Assembly: GCF_004027225.2 (NCBI RefSeq)
Contig: NC_044289.2
Span: forward strand, 10,953,761-11,017,760
Direction: 5' to 3'
Source of the DNA: Strigops habroptila
Taxonomy: Eukaryota > Chordata > Aves > Psittaciformes > Psittacidae
DNA: 64,000 nt
The position numbers were made by a program, and so were the translations under genes. Below are positions 63,801-64,000 of this stretch, piece by piece; position 1 is the stretch's first letter; every line of letters starts with the position of its first letter. The notes under the pieces are model-generated. The model ran no database searches, was not told the origin of the DNA, and saw only the letters and a list, made by a program, of their open reading frames with translations.

Positions 63801-64000
63801 GGGTGAAGGGAGGTGTCATGGGGTTACGCACAGTTCAGCCCCAGCCCTGCCCTCGATGCTGCTCCCGGCTCCATGTGGGCAAGCTGGGCATCAGCACACC
63901 CCTTCCCTGGGCATGGAGCCAGTGTATGGACTTGCTGGTCATTCCCCATCCCTGACTCACCAGGAGTCTTCTGGCAGCTGCCAGCCGTGTGCACTCCAAA
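57831..64000 (+). other. HNF4A intron 1 (P2 to P1 interval), start only
   Basis: The donor is at 57831 and no HNF4A acceptor exon follows in the window. In particular no sequence like the P1 exon (MRLSKTLVDMDMADY) or the zinc-finger exon is present. Two overlapping plus-strand open frames at 58347-59124 are low-complexity and unlikely to be genes. Apart from the 21-bp repeat at 58704-58819, nothing specific was recognised. Confidence 0.7.
58704..58819. repeat. 21-bp minisatellite, about 5 imperfect copies
   Basis: Units related to CTCTCCATCACTTCCTTGTG plus G repeat every 21 bp at 58704, 58725, 58746 and 58767, then become irregular with CTCTCCATCAC motifs to about 58819. It lies in the first intron of HNF4A, about 0.9 kb from exon 1D. 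On the minus strand the period of seven codons gives a MESHKEV repeat, which I take as incidental. Confidence 0.85.

Overview
The window is from a bird. Four truncated CR1 LINE copies are recognisable, CR1 being the main avian retroposon. Introns and intergenic gaps are short, and the genes form the block that lies beside HNF4A on human chromosome 20q13.12. All genes are spliced. I rebuilt them by joining exons at GT/AG sites with matching phase, using remembered mammalian orthologues as a guide; no alignment or database search was run.

Layout, left to right. (1) Positions 1-8.1 kb hold two OSER1 (oxidative stress responsive serine-rich 1) genes head to head. The minus-strand gene shows only its first coding exon (134-250) before leaving the left edge. 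The plus-strand gene is complete (CDS 4803-7925, 289 aa). They share a CpG island at about 3.88-4.72 kb, and their candidate exon 1 splice donors are only about 200 bp apart. (2) GDAP1L1, plus strand, six exons, 13494-25419, 367 aa. (3) FITM2, minus strand, two exons, 38247-35452, 271 aa, tail to tail with GDAP1L1. (4) R3HDML, plus strand, five exons, 52396-55804, 251 aa. (5) The P2 promoter and first exon (1D) of HNF4A at 57.56-57.83 kb. The rest of the window is HNF4A intron; the P1 exon and DNA-binding-domain exons lie beyond the right edge.

The genes are not an operon. They share a conserved neighbourhood but do different jobs: stress response (OSER1), a GST-like membrane protein (GDAP1L1), ER lipid metabolism and lipid-droplet formation (FITM2), a secreted CAP-family protein (R3HDML), and a nuclear receptor (HNF4A).

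The most notable result is the head-to-head OSER1 pair. Mammals, as I recall, have one OSER1 with a divergent non-coding transcript (OSER1-DT) on the other side of its promoter; here that place is taken by a second intact protein-coding copy with the same exon phases. Both copies also carry an upstream ATG exactly 34 nt before the main start. The second notable result is a recognisable HNF4A P2 (pancreatic, MODY1-type) promoter with HNF1-like and HNF6-like sites. Large stretches (8.1-12.7, 26.4-33.5 and 39.0-52.4 kb) hold no gene I can support.
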